Part shown: positions 26,344 to 35,024 of the stretch, in pieces
How positions within the stretch are numbered: position 1 is the stretch's first letter
How the letters are laid out: each line of letters begins with the position of its first letter
DNA from: Hyphomicrobium_A sp963812795
GTDB lineage: Bacteria; Pseudomonadota; Alphaproteobacteria; Rhizobiales; Hyphomicrobiaceae
Length of the DNA stretch: 64,000 bases
Direction: 5' to 3'
Assembly (NCBI GenBank): GCA_963812795.1
Contig: CAWEWG010000017.1
Location: forward strand, 1-64,000
The notes under the pieces: generated by a model
Told to the model about the DNA's origin: nothing
Database searches by the model: none
The model's input: the letters and a program-made list of their open reading frames with translations, nothing else
Program-made: the position numbers and the translations under genes

Positions 26344-29300
26344 TTGGCACTTGCAGCGACCCTACTGGCAGTCGTCTTCATTCTGACGTTTGCGACGTGG
26401 AGGCAGTACCTGCGGGCATTGAAGCAGGGTGCGCAGGAGCCGCGGGACACGTGTCCGTACAGTTTGACGGATGTTTTCGGTCCCCGCCCCTATGCCAACG
26501 TTCCGCACCAACAAGGCATCCGGTGGCTCACTGAGGTTTTCAGTCGTTCCGCCGCGAAGTATCCCCTTCTTACGGCGCTGCAGATCCCCCACTGCGGAGC
26601 GTCGCTTACCTTCGCTGAGCTGGACGCACATGCGGAGAATATGGCGGCGGCGGTTGCTCCGTTTCTGACCGGTCCCGACCAGGTTGTGGCCGTCGCCATG
26701 CCGCAGGACAGCTGGCACATCGTCGCCGCCCACCTCGGTGTGCTGCGTGCCGGAGGTACCCTGGTGGTGCTCGATACCACGCTGCCCGACGCGCTTACCT
26801 CGCACATGATCAACGACGCGCAGCCGGTGGTCGTCCTAACGCGCGGCTCGGACAACTTCCGCGGCGTGCCGACGCTTAACGTCCTGACGTTGCCCGAACG
26901 GGCACCCGAAAGAATACCACCGTCGTGGATGGATGACCCATCGCAACGGCTCGCGACGATCTTCTATACCAGCGGGACAACGGGGATGCCCAAGGGCGTC
27001 GAGTGCGCCCATGCCGGCTATGTCAACCTCGCCCTCACCTACGCCGACTATTTCGCGCTCATCCCCGGCATGGACGCGAGCTCGCTCACCTCCTCACTCG
27101 GCTACGACGGCAGCATTTCCGAAATGTACAGCGCCTGGGTGGCGGGCTGCGCCGTCGTCATGCTGACCAAAGAGGAGATCCGCTCCGGCCCCGACCTTAT
27201 TCCCGTGCTCCGCGAGGCCGAGGTCACGCTGCTCTTCTGTCCGCCGGTGCTGCTTTCCACCCTCACGCCCAGCCCCGAACTGGATCTGCCATATCCGCTT
27301 TGCCGCTACATTGTGCCGGCCGGCGAAGCCTTTCCAAGCGCGCTGGTGGAGCCGTGGACCCGGTGCAGACGTCAGATCATCAATACATACGGCCCGACAG
27401 AAGCGAGCACCGACACAAGTAGACAGAGTCTGCGGCCCGGCGAGCAGATCACCATTGGCTCACCGTTCGCCAACGTCACCTACGTCATTCTCGAAATCGG
27501 CAGCCTCCGACCGCTGCGCCACGGGGAGATCGGCGAGCTTTGCATCGGCGGCGTCCACCTCGCGCGCGGGTATCGCAACCTGCCGGAGCAAACGGCGCAG
27601 AAGTTCATCACCCACCCTAAGTTCGGCCGCCTCTACCGCACCGGCGACAGGTGCCGAATCGAGAGCCGCACACAGCGTGTTCATTTCCTCGGCAGAATCG
27701 ACGCGCAACTCAAGGTGCGCGGACACCGCGTCGAAGCCCAAGCCGTCGAGGACATCCTGCAGACGCGCTTCACCGAGATCGAGGCCGCCGTACTCGACTA
27801 TCAGAACGAGGCGCTAGTTGCCTTCGTCCTGGCACCGTCGATCTTAGGAGGTGAGATTTCGGTGGTGGCGCCCGCGCCCGCGGAGTGGGCGGCGGAGGTG
27901 ACCGCGACGCTGGCCGGGCTGCTTCCGGCGCCTTCGGTGCCGAGCAGCATCTTCCTCGTCGAAAAGTTCGTCATGAAAGAGGTGTCTGGAAAGATCGACC
28001 GCACGCGCCTGCCGGACCTCTCGCAGCTGCGCGGCGTCGTCGAGTCCGACAGGACGGAGATGGGGCTTGCTACAGCGGTGCCACAAACCGTCGGAGTGCA
28101 GGAAGAGTTCGGCGCCGAGGACGTGCTGGCGATTTGCAGGTCCGTTTTCGAGAAGCCCATCGGGTGGGACGACGGGTTCGCCGAGGCCGGCGGGCATTCC
28201 ATCGTCATCGCGCGTCTGGCGCTCAACTTGCAGGCTGCTGGTTGGCCGGTCTCGGTGCGCGCGCTGCTAACCGACTGCAATACAGCACGCAAGGTGGCGG
28301 CCCACGCGCGACAGGTTCGGGCGACCGCCGCGGCGGCGTCCGTCGCCGCTCATCCAGCCCGACCCATCGCTACGCCGGATGAAACTGCGGCGAAGGTACT
28401 GTCGGTCGAACGCTTTACGATCCTGCAGATCCTCTTCGCCACGCTGCTATATTTGCCGGGGTTGCTGACCTTCATCGGCGTCTTAAGCAGCGTGGAAATC
28501 GGCAGCTACTTTGCGACCGCCGGCGTTTCGACATTCATCGCCGCCGGCGTTGGCCTGTACCTCCTCAGTCTTCTCCTGCCCTTTGCCACACTGCTCTGGG
28601 TCATGGCGATCAAACTTGTTCTCTGGGGCGACGCCCGCCGTAACAACGTGACGCCGGGCGCCTACCCGAAGTGGAGCAGGTTGCACTTGAAGGTCTGGTG
28701 CATTGGCCGAATGGAAGGCCTTGTCCTGCTGCCCCTAGGCGCGATCTATCGCAGCGCGCCGATCATGGCGTTCGCGTTACGTCAGCTCGGCGCGACCGTC
28801 GGCGAAAACCTTCAATGCGCGTCCGATGCATATTTGTCAGGCCCCCTGGACCTGCTCACCGTCGGCGACAACGTCGCCATCCAGACGGGTGCCTATGTGC
28901 AAACGACGAGATGGATGGGTCAGACCTTGTTCGTCGGTCCGATCCGTCTTGAAAGTGGATGCAAGATCGGAATGCGCGCCTTCGTCGCCAACAACGTGAC
29001 TGTGGGCCGGGGCAGCTGGATCACCCCATTCACGCCGATCATGCAGGACGTCGGCGCGCAGGAAATCTGGGAGGGTGCCCCGGCGCGTCTCGCCGGCCGC
29101 TGCACGCAGCTACGACGCACGGCGCGCGACTGTCGGGCTTATCATACTGTCTGGCTGCTGGAGAGCTGCAACGTCCTGATGCAGATTGTCGTGTTCTGCG
29201 CGATCAGCGTGGTGCCCGCCGCCGTGCTTATGTGGTTCGCCCGGGATTTCACGCCCCTCGCCGATGCGGACCTGACAAGCAGCTACTTCCGCGTGACGCC

Positions 29301-30663
29301 GCTGTACGAAATTGTTGGCTATCTGACCCTCTACACGTTCGTTACGGCCTGGCTCACCATTGTCGTGACCTCATTTCTAGGGTGCCTCTTCATTCGTTGT
29401 ACGGCTAGCTCGCGGGGGCTGCACAGTGCGCGCGGTTTTAGCGGCGCGCTTCTCATGTATCGAATGCGCAAGCTCAATGCCATCCAGGGCCTGTGGACCT
29501 GGACGATCACCGGGCAATATCTACGTGCGCTGGCCGGAATGCGCTTTTCACGTCTTGGCGCCTCCGAATGCGACGTCATGTTCAATTTAGTCCCGGAGGC
29601 CGCCAGCGCCGACGCACAGGTGTTCTGGTCGAATGGCTGTTTCACGAACATGCTCGACTATGGCGGCGAACACCTCGTGCTGCGCCCTCTCGACATGCCG
29701 CGGAATTTTTTCAGCGGCAACAACTGCGTGGCGGAGTACGGCCAGTTGCCGACGAACTTCCTCCTCGGCGTGTCTACGCCATGCAGCGACATAGGCTTCC
29801 GGCGACAAATGCGATCACAACTCGGCGAGCCTATAACGGTGGCCGGAAACCCGCCGGTGAAGTTTGCGAGCGCCTCGTTCGAAACCGAAAATGCGACCCA
29901 CCAGCCTCCAACCTTTGCGCTCTTTCTCACTCGAGTACTGCTCAACGACTTCTTCAGCATCGGGATGTTGCGGGTTACCGAAGGCGTGATCTTTGCAGCG
30001 CTCTTCATCTGTTCGATGCGGCTTGGCGTCGACCCAATCTTCGGAGCGCTTGCCGCCCTGTTGCTCACAGAAACCGGTCTGATCATGCTCAGCGTCACGA
30101 TCAAGCAGGTTCTCGTCGGCGAATGGGGCGTCAATCACGCGACCGCCTTCTGGTCATGGCGGCACTTCGCCTACTTTTTCGCGCAAGACTGCTTCTTCGT
30201 CTGGTGTCAAGGACCGCTGAACTTCTTCGCCGGCACGATTTTGGCCAACCCGATTTTGCGCCGAATGGGCTGTAAGATCGGACCGCGTACCATCGTGGCT
30301 GAACCCATGCAGTGCTCGGACTGGAACGCCGTAAATTTCGACAGCGATTGTGTCGTCGGGGGATTTCTACAGTTCCACACCTTTGAAAATATGATGCTTA
30401 AGGTGAAGCAGACGCACATCCAGCAAGGCTGCGCCATTTCGGCTGGTGCAACGATCATGAGCGGGGTGGTTATCGAGCCGCACACGACGGTATTGCCGCT
30501 CTCGCTGGTCCTCAAGGAGATGGATCTGCACACGGCCACGTATCATGGCAGCCCGGTCGAGCCCGTCCTTACCGCTGGTACCGACGCGGGGCCCGCCCGG
30601 AAGCCAACATTCGGTCAGCGCGCCGCTGTGGTTGTTAATCCGCTTCCGGGGGGGGAAGGATGA
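26344..30663 (+). CDS. Pls/PosA-type single-module NRPS with membrane and hexapeptide-repeat terminal domain
   Basis: A 1439-aa synthetase. TTG 26344 follows GAGGAAG and starts an N-terminal membrane helix. Adenylation domain, about 55-560: A3 YTSGTTGMPKG (about 208), A5 NTYGPTEAS (347), A7 YRTGD, A8 GRIDAQLKVRGHRVE, A10 Lys550 in SGKIDR. Carrier domain: AGGHSIV with phosphopantetheine Ser619. The rest has several transmembrane helices alternating with left-handed beta-helix (hexapeptide) segments. There is no condensation or thioesterase domain. This is the architecture of epsilon-poly-L-lysine synthetase (Pls) and the related PosA family, which polymerise one basic amino acid at the membrane. 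With Dap enzymes upstream, the likely product is poly-Dap or its guanidino form. Confidence 0.9.
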   Translation: MALAATLLAVVFILTFATWRQYLRALKQGAQEPRDTCPYSLTDVFGPRPYANVPHQQGIRWLTEVFSRSAAKYPLLTALQIPHCGASLTFAELDAHAENMAAAVAPFLTGPDQVVAVAMPQDSWHIVAAHLGVLRAGGTLVVLDTTLPDALTSHMINDAQPVVVLTRGSDNFRGVPTLNVLTLPERAPERIPPSWMDDPSQRLATIFYTSGTTGMPKGVECAHAGYVNLALTYADYFALIPGMDASSLTSSLGYDGSISEMYSAWVAGCAVVMLTKEEIRSGPDLIPVLREAEVTLLFCPPVLLSTLTPSPELDLPYPLCRYIVPAGEAFPSALVEPWTRCRRQIINTYGPTEASTDTSRQSLRPGEQITIGSPFANVTYVILEIGSLRPLRHGEIGELCIGGVHLARGYRNLPEQTAQKFITHPKFGRLYRTGDRCRIESRTQRVHFLGRIDAQLKVRGHRVEAQAVEDILQTRFTEIEAAVLDYQNEALVAFVLAPSILGGEISVVAPAPAEWAAEVTATLAGLLPAPSVPSSIFLVEKFVMKEVSGKIDRTRLPDLSQLRGVVESDRTEMGLATAVPQTVGVQEEFGAEDVLAICRSVFEKPIGWDDGFAEAGGHSIVIARLALNLQAAGWPVSVRALLTDCNTARKVAAHARQVRATAAAASVAAHPARPIATPDETAAKVLSVERFTILQILFATLLYLPGLLTFIGVLSSVEIGSYFATAGVSTFIAAGVGLYLLSLLLPFATLLWVMAIKLVLWGDARRNNVTPGAYPKWSRLHLKVWCIGRMEGLVLLPLGAIYRSAPIMAFALRQLGATVGENLQCASDAYLSGPLDLLTVGDNVAIQTGAYVQTTRWMGQTLFVGPIRLESGCKIGMRAFVANNVTVGRGSWITPFTPIMQDVGAQEIWEGAPARLAGRCTQLRRTARDCRAYHTVWLLESCNVLMQIVVFCAISVVPAAVLMWFARDFTPLADADLTSSYFRVTPLYEIVGYLTLYTFVTAWLTIVVTSFLGCLFIRCTASSRGLHSARGFSGALLMYRMRKLNAIQGLWTWTITGQYLRALAGMRFSRLGASECDVMFNLVPEAASADAQVFWSNGCFTNMLDYGGEHLVLRPLDMPRNFFSGNNCVAEYGQLPTNFLLGVSTPCSDIGFRRQMRSQLGEPITVAGNPPVKFASASFETENATHQPPTFALFLTRVLLNDFFSIGMLRVTEGVIFAALFICSMRLGVDPIFGALAALLLTETGLIMLSVTIKQVLVGEWGVNHATAFWSWRHFAYFFAQDCFFVWCQGPLNFFAGTILANPILRRMGCKIGPRTIVAEPMQCSDWNAVNFDSDCVVGGFLQFHTFENMMLKVKQTHIQQGCAISAGATIMSGVVIEPHTTVLPLSLVLKEMDLHTATYHGSPVEPVLTAGTDAGPARKPTFGQRAAVVVNPLPGGEG

Positions 30664-31442
30664 GACGCGACCTCAGCAACCAGGTCATAGACTTCTTCTC
30701 CGGCCACGCGCGCCGGTGCACGCCGGCGTCGGCGAGCCCTATGGTCACAGTTCTGTTTATGGCCGCCTTGCATGATCCCGGCTTTACGGAGCGTTGTGCG
30801 TGCGTGCTCTCCGAACTCGAGCGGGCCAAAGCGGATGCATTTCTGACAGCGGACCTAAGAGCGCGCTTCTTGCAGCAACGGGCGTTTCGCCGCTACTGCG
30901 GCGCCCTCGCGACAGGCTCTCCGCGGCCCTTAGCACAGATGGAATTCTCCACAACCGTAAAAGGGCGTCCTTACCTCGCCGAACAGCCGAGGTGTTGGTT
31001 CAGTTTTTCATCGTGCTGGCACGGCTTCCTCGGCGCGTGGTCTTCGACGCACGGCACCGGTGTAGATATCGAAGATGAGACGGAGAGCGTCGAAGCGGAC
31101 AAGCTCGCGCAGAAGTATTTCTCGCCGGCCGAGGCCAAGGCAGTCAAGGGCGCCGGAATGGCTGGCGCCCGCACCTTTTTACAACTCTGGACGCTCAAAG
31201 AAGCGGCCCTCAAATCGATTGGCGAGGGCCTGCCATTTGGCCTAGACGCGTTCCGGTTCGATCTGACTGCCGGCCTGCGCGTCATCGATGCGCCGCGAGC
31301 TAACGGCGGGGCGGAGCGATTTCGCGCCTACGCGATTGACGTCCCTCGTAGCAGCGCTGCTCTCGCCCTCCACTGTCCGAGAAGCGCGAGGCACCCTACG
31401 CCGCCGGCTGTTTCGACGTCAGCAGCTCAAGCGCGCGGGTGA
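30660..31442 (+). CDS. 4'-Phosphopantetheinyl transferase, Sfp type
   Basis: A 260-aa protein overlapping the synthetase by ATGA, so translationally coupled to it. The two hallmark motifs are present: GVDIEDE (Mg/CoA site) and WTLKEAALKSIGEGL. Upstream, RFLQQRAFRRY and KGRPYL match the Sfp/Gsp N-terminal half. It should transfer phosphopantetheine from CoA to Ser619 of the synthetase. A dedicated activase makes the cluster self-sufficient after transfer. The last 16 codons overlap the convergent peptidase gene and are low-complexity, so the true fold probably ends earlier. Confidence 0.9.
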   Translation: MRRDLSNQVIDFFSGHARRCTPASASPMVTVLFMAALHDPGFTERCACVLSELERAKADAFLTADLRARFLQQRAFRRYCGALATGSPRPLAQMEFSTTVKGRPYLAEQPRCWFSFSSCWHGFLGAWSSTHGTGVDIEDETESVEADKLAQKYFSPAEAKAVKGAGMAGARTFLQLWTLKEAALKSIGEGLPFGLDAFRFDLTAGLRVIDAPRANGGAERFRAYAIDVPRSSAALALHCPRSARHPTPPAVSTSAAQARG

Positions 31443-32400
31443 TCAACGGATCGATGCCGTTCTCGATGTCGGCGGTGCTGTTCAGGAGCACGATGTCGGC
31501 CGGCACCCCTTTGGCCTCGTAACAGATCATGTCAGGCGACAGGTATTCCTGGTACGAGAGACAGTACTCCCAGCCGTTGGCGAGTTTCTTCTCCAACTGG
31601 TAGGAAAATATACCGTTGGTATGATCGCCCAAAATCGTAACATGGGGCAGCTGCTTTATGGCCAACGCGAAAGCCTCGCCGCCACTGTAGACCGCATCGC
31701 AGGTCAACAGCACGATCGGTCCGGTGAACTGAGCGTCGCCCTCCGGCTTGATGTGAAAGGTCTTCAACGGCTTGAAGGCATCATCGCCGGGACCGATCTT
31801 CGTTCGCCTGTAGAAGGCCACTCTCTCGCGGTCGCAAAACCGATTGATGATCGTGATGGCGGTACTGTCGTCGCCGCCGGGGTTATCGCGGATGTCGATG
31901 ATGAAGCCCTGGAGGTCCTTGAAGTCGACGGCAATCGTGTCCAAAGCCGTCTTCAACTTGCCCTCCTTCACACCCTCCAACTCGAGGATCCGGATGTAGC
32001 CGACGGTCTGAGACCGGCAGTACCTAAGCATCCAGGCGGCCGTGTCCTCAAGGCGCCCGAATCCGTTGGCGAGAAGTGTTTTCTCTGTCGTCGCAAAGAG
32101 CGCCTTGATCTGAGCCGGCGTGAACTCCTGATAGAAGCGCGGCTTCTTCTCCGCGGTGAAGGTGCGTTTGCCCTTCTTGCCGAGCTTAGCTTTCAGCTCG
32201 ACATGTCCATCATCCAAAGGGTCGAGCATCTGGCAGAAAATATGGAACAGGTCCTCGTCACTGGTCCCAGCGGTGACTCGTGGTCGGTGTTTGTCGTATT
32301 GCTGCTTCCAGTCAACGCCTCTCAGCTCGAAGAAGGGATACCTGTTGTTAAAGGTTTCCCAGAGCTCATCGAAAAGCTTTTCAGGGTCGCGAATGATCAT
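31396..32400 (-). CDS. S41-family (tail-specific/tricorn-like) serine peptidase
   Basis: A 334-aa protein without signal peptide, probably cytoplasmic. The S41 core is clear: VGYIRILELEG, FKDLQGFIIDIRDNPGGDDS, the catalytic Ser in CDAVYSGGEAFALAIK, and GDHTNGIFSYQLEKKL. The N-terminus (LFDELWETFNNRYPFFELR) is the usual helical lead of S41 proteins, and no PDZ domain is evident. It converges on the phosphopantetheinyl transferase with a 47-bp 3' overlap. It could be a hydrolase or housekeeper of the peptide pathway, but opposite orientation makes that uncertain. Confidence 0.85.
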   Translation of the reverse strand: MIIRDPEKLFDELWETFNNRYPFFELRGVDWKQQYDKHRPRVTAGTSDEDLFHIFCQMLDPLDDGHVELKAKLGKKGKRTFTAEKKPRFYQEFTPAQIKALFATTEKTLLANGFGRLEDTAAWMLRYCRSQTVGYIRILELEGVKEGKLKTALDTIAVDFKDLQGFIIDIRDNPGGDDSTAITIINRFCDRERVAFYRRTKIGPGDDAFKPLKTFHIKPEGDAQFTGPIVLLTCDAVYSGGEAFALAIKQLPHVTILGDHTNGIFSYQLEKKLANGWEYCLSYQEYLSPDMICYEAKGVPADIVLLNSTADIENGIDPLITRALELLTSKQPAA

Positions 32401-32534
32401 GGAGTGCCGCTTCTGGCGCGACAGTTTCGTTTTCCGAGCCGATAAATGGACTCGCGCACAGGAAGCCCACGTTACGGCAAAAATGCCGCCTGGGCAGCAG
32501 CAAACGTGGTCACCTTAGTGAAGGCAAACCCGCG

Positions 32535-32613
32535 GATGTCCGCTTCTTCTGGCTCAAAGCGGACGTTCGCAGCGACACGCTCGACGTCCGCTACGGACCC
32601 ATAGCGGACGTCA
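32535..32613. repeat. GTCCGC/GCGGAC intergenic palindrome family, tandem pair
   Basis: Two palindromic units in tandem: GATGTCCGCTTCTTC...AAAGCGGACGTT and GACGTCCGCTACGGA...ATAGCGGACGTC. They are joined by CGCAGCGACACGCTC, a linker conserved in other copies (35.6, 40.7 kb). This is the best preserved tandem arrangement in the middle of the island. Confidence 0.55.
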
Positions 32614-33024
32614 ACACGCCACGGCGAAGCCGCGTAACGCGTCGTAGCCGGGCAACGTCAGCGCCCGTGGCGCGCGTCACGGAAAGCGCTACAACGGCAA
32701 GTGCCTAAGGAGCAGCTGATGCGGCAGCCAGGGGTGCCGGAGGCGCGCAAGCGAGTTGGCCTGAGGGGCGCAAGTAAACACAGCGCCGGGAGTGCATTTT
32801 TCGTGTGTGCCTTTGATGGACCGCTCATGCCACCGGTAGACCGATCACCAGGTGGTTTGAGGCAGTTGCTCCTGGCTGTTCCAGCTTACAGCCGCGGTCA
32901 CCGACGGAGGTGTCAGCACGAACACAGACCGAATTGACCAACCATCAGATAGCCGATTGCAGAGTCGTCTGTGGTTCGATAGTCGCGGCCTCTTCTCATC
33001 GCACTTAGGCAACAGACCGCAAGG

Positions 33025-33097
33025 TCAGCTTTTGGCCCAAACAAGCGAACCGCCGTCGCCGCGACGATGTCCGCCTCGGACCCAAAGCTGACATTCG
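33025..33097. repeat. GTCCGC/GCGGAC family, diverged pair
   Basis: AGGTCAGCTTTTGGCCCAAAC, then after a linker GATGTCCGCCTCGGACCCAAAG and CTGACATT. Diverged units of the same family in which the GCGGAC arm has become GCTGAC. Confidence 0.4.
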
Positions 33098-33310
33098 AAT
33101 CCGTCGGCACTCTCGGCAGCCATTCGAGCGGTCGCTCGCCAGATATCAAGCCGTAACTCGCGGGAGGGGCTTAGGTCAGCGATCCGATGGTGCGCCTCGT
33201 GCCGCGTTGTGGCACTTCTTTCTCCCCGCCCAAGTGACCTACCGATAGAAAGCAGCCGAAGGCTTGCGCTTCGCCATGACCGAAAGTCACTACCAACGGG
33301 GGAGGTTGAT

Positions 33311-33829
33311 ATGGGAATCAACGAAATCCCCACCAGCGGGGGATGGCGCTTCAAGGCCGGCCTCGCCCTGCTCGCGCTGATGGCTTTGGCATGGCTTCTG
33401 ATCCCGATCGAAGCTGCCCTCGGGATGTCTGTGGGCACCATGGCCGCGACCACTGCCGGGATCGTAACTGCGAACAAGGGTATCTTGCTGCTCGCCATCG
33501 TCGTGATGGGCAAGCCGGGCTTCCAGGAGTTGAAGGCCAAGCTTTCGCACAACCTCACCCCGGCGACCGACGTCAGTCGGATGCGTTACCGGATCGGTCT
33601 CGTGATGTTCTGCTTGCCATTCCTGCAAGGCTTACTCGAAACCTGGACTAGCCACATCGCGCCGGAAAGCGCCGCAAATCGCCCGTGGGTGGACATCCTT
33701 ATGGACGGCATGCTGATCGCAAGCTTGTTCGTGCTTGGCGGAAATTTCTGGGACAAGCTGCGCGCTATATTCGTCGCGGACGCTCGCGCGGTTTTCCCTA
33801 ACGACGCCTCTCCGATTGCGGCCGCGTAG
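33311..33829 (+). CDS. Transporter-suffix-domain small membrane protein
   Basis: A 172-aa protein starting at ATG 33311, eight bases after GGAGG. It has four transmembrane segments (LALLALMALAWLLIPI; AATTAGIVTANKGILLLAIVVMG; IGLVMFCLPFLQGLL; LMDGMLIASLFVLGG) and the conserved KPGF, RYRIGLVMF and GGNFWDKLRAIF motifs of the transporter suffix domain family. That module is found alone or at the ends of transporters. Function is not established. It stands alone between repeat clusters. Confidence 0.7.
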   Translation: MGINEIPTSGGWRFKAGLALLALMALAWLLIPIEAALGMSVGTMAATTAGIVTANKGILLLAIVVMGKPGFQELKAKLSHNLTPATDVSRMRYRIGLVMFCLPFLQGLLETWTSHIAPESAANRPWVDILMDGMLIASLFVLGGNFWDKLRAIFVADARAVFPNDASPIAAA

Positions 33830-33835
33830 CGGGTG

Positions 33836-33955
33836 TGTCTGCTTGGTGGCTCAAAGCAGAGGCAGCGCACTAATCGTCGACCTCCGCTTCTGGCCCTAAG
33901 CGGACATGCAGGGCGCTCATCGCGATGTCGGCTTCTGACCCAAAGCGGACATGAG
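33836..33955. repeat. GTCCGC/GCGGAC family, three degenerate units
   Basis: Three units in 120 bp directly after the 33311 gene: GTCTGCTTGGTGGCTCAAAGC, then CCTCCGCTTCTGGCCC with TAAGCGGACATG, then GATGTCGGCTTCTGACCC with AAAGCGGACATG. Confidence 0.5.
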
Positions 33956-34113
33956 CCGAGGGCAGAACGGGCAGCCTGAACGCGTGCCACTACTGGAAAC
34001 GCCATTGGCGAGCTGCTACCCCCCGCGTGTAGCGAACCAGCTACTCTTCAGGGTGGATTTGGTCGGCTCGGTCGCTTAATGAGAGCCACCAACGCGCCAA
34101 AAAAAGGGGTGGC

Positions 34114-34491
34114 ATGGCCGATGAGCTGATCCCGCCTGACGTCCGTGGCTTCATCCAGCGGCACATCGATTCCATAGCGCAACTAGAAGCGCTGCTTCTG
34201 TTGCTGCACCAGCCACACGTCGAATGGACCGCTACCGGTGTCGCGGCCCACCTCTATATTGACACTGATCAGGCCGCGCAGGTGCTGCAGCAGCTGTGCG
34301 ACGATGGACTGGCTGGCTGCAAAGACGGAACCTATTGGTTCAACGGGGAGGCCCCGCACCAGCGCGCCATCGTCGAACGGCTTGCGGTCCTTTATGCCAG
34401 TCACCTCATCCCGGTGACTAACCTCGTCCACGCGAAGCCGTCGGCCGCCCGCGCATTTGCGGCGGCCTTCAAATTGCGAAAGGATCGGTAA
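34114..34491 (+). CDS. Hypothetical protein with winged-helix-like fold
   Basis: A 125-aa soluble protein starting at ATG 34114 behind AAAAGGGGTG. The central part reads like a winged helix: LEALLLLLHQPHVEWT, VAAHLYIDTDQAAQVLQQLCDDGL, then a short wing GCKDGTYWFNG. The C-terminal helix contains basic patches. It is the first gene of a three-gene operon with two DUF5985 membrane proteins (gap 3 bp, then 1-nt overlap). It may be a transcriptional or anti-sigma-like regulator of that cassette (inference). Confidence 0.6.
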   Translation: MADELIPPDVRGFIQRHIDSIAQLEALLLLLHQPHVEWTATGVAAHLYIDTDQAAQVLQQLCDDGLAGCKDGTYWFNGEAPHQRAIVERLAVLYASHLIPVTNLVHAKPSAARAFAAAFKLRKDR

Positions 34492-34494
34492 CGG

Positions 34495-34752
34495 ATGGGT
34501 CCCGTTATTTTCGGCTTGTGCGCCGTCGCTGCTGCCACGTGCGCCATTCTCCTACTGCAGGCCTACCGGCGCGGCGGCAATCGCTTGCTGCTGTGGAGCG
34601 GGCTCTGCTTTGTCGGTCTGACCTTGAATAACTTGATGCTGGTCGTCGACAAGATCATCGTGCCGCACATCGATCTATCCATCCTCCGCGTGTCCTTGGC
34701 GCTCATTGCCATGACGGTGCTGCTCTACGGTCTGATCTGGGATACTAAATAA
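34495..34752 (+). CDS. DUF5985 small membrane protein 1
   Basis: An 85-aa protein with three hydrophobic helices (VIFGLCAVAAATCAILLL; LLLWSGLCFVGLTLNNLML; SILRVSLALIAMTVLLYGLIW) and the AYRRGGNRLLLWSGL pattern of DUF5985. The start lies 3 bp after the preceding stop. Its TAA overlaps the next ATG by one base. DUF5985 proteins commonly come as adjacent pairs; function unknown. Confidence 0.75.
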   Translation: MGPVIFGLCAVAAATCAILLLQAYRRGGNRLLLWSGLCFVGLTLNNLMLVVDKIIVPHIDLSILRVSLALIAMTVLLYGLIWDTK

Positions 34753-35024
34753 TGGACGCGGACCTCTATCCCATGTTGATGGGCGCCGTCGCCATGGCCT
34801 CGCTGGTGGCGACGCTCTTTTTCCTACGCTTCTGGTCGCACACGCGCGATCCGCTGTTCCTGTTCTTCGCCGCAGCGTTTGCATTCGACGCGGTAACACG
34901 CGTCGCACTCGCCTTGAGCCACCCGGGTGATGAACTTGAGCCGTTCTACTACCTTGCGCGGCTCGTTACGTTCGGCCTGATCATCGCTGCAATCATTCAG
35001 AAAAATCGTCCGGGCGCACGTTGA
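34752..35024 (+). CDS. DUF5985 small membrane protein 2
   Basis: A 90-aa partner of the preceding gene with three hydrophobic helices (LMGAVAMASLVATLFFLRFW; PLFLFFAAAFAFDAVTRVAL; LARLVTFGLIIAAIIQ). The FWSHTRDPLFLFFAAAF motif corresponds to YRRGGNRLLLWSGL of protein 1. Stop-start overlap implies coupled translation and probably a 1:1 complex in the inner membrane. Confidence 0.75.
   Translation: MDADLYPMLMGAVAMASLVATLFFLRFWSHTRDPLFLFFAAAFAFDAVTRVALALSHPGDELEPFYYLARLVTFGLIIAAIIQKNRPGAR

Larger units (their letters stand above)
32401..33310. other. Repeat-rich intergenic region
   Basis: About 900 bp without a credible gene. It contains GTCCGC/GCGGAC family elements at 32535-32613 and 33025-33097. 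Short open frames on both strands are made largely of repeat translation. The promoter of the S41 gene and that of the 33311 gene must lie here; none is obvious. Confidence 0.45.
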
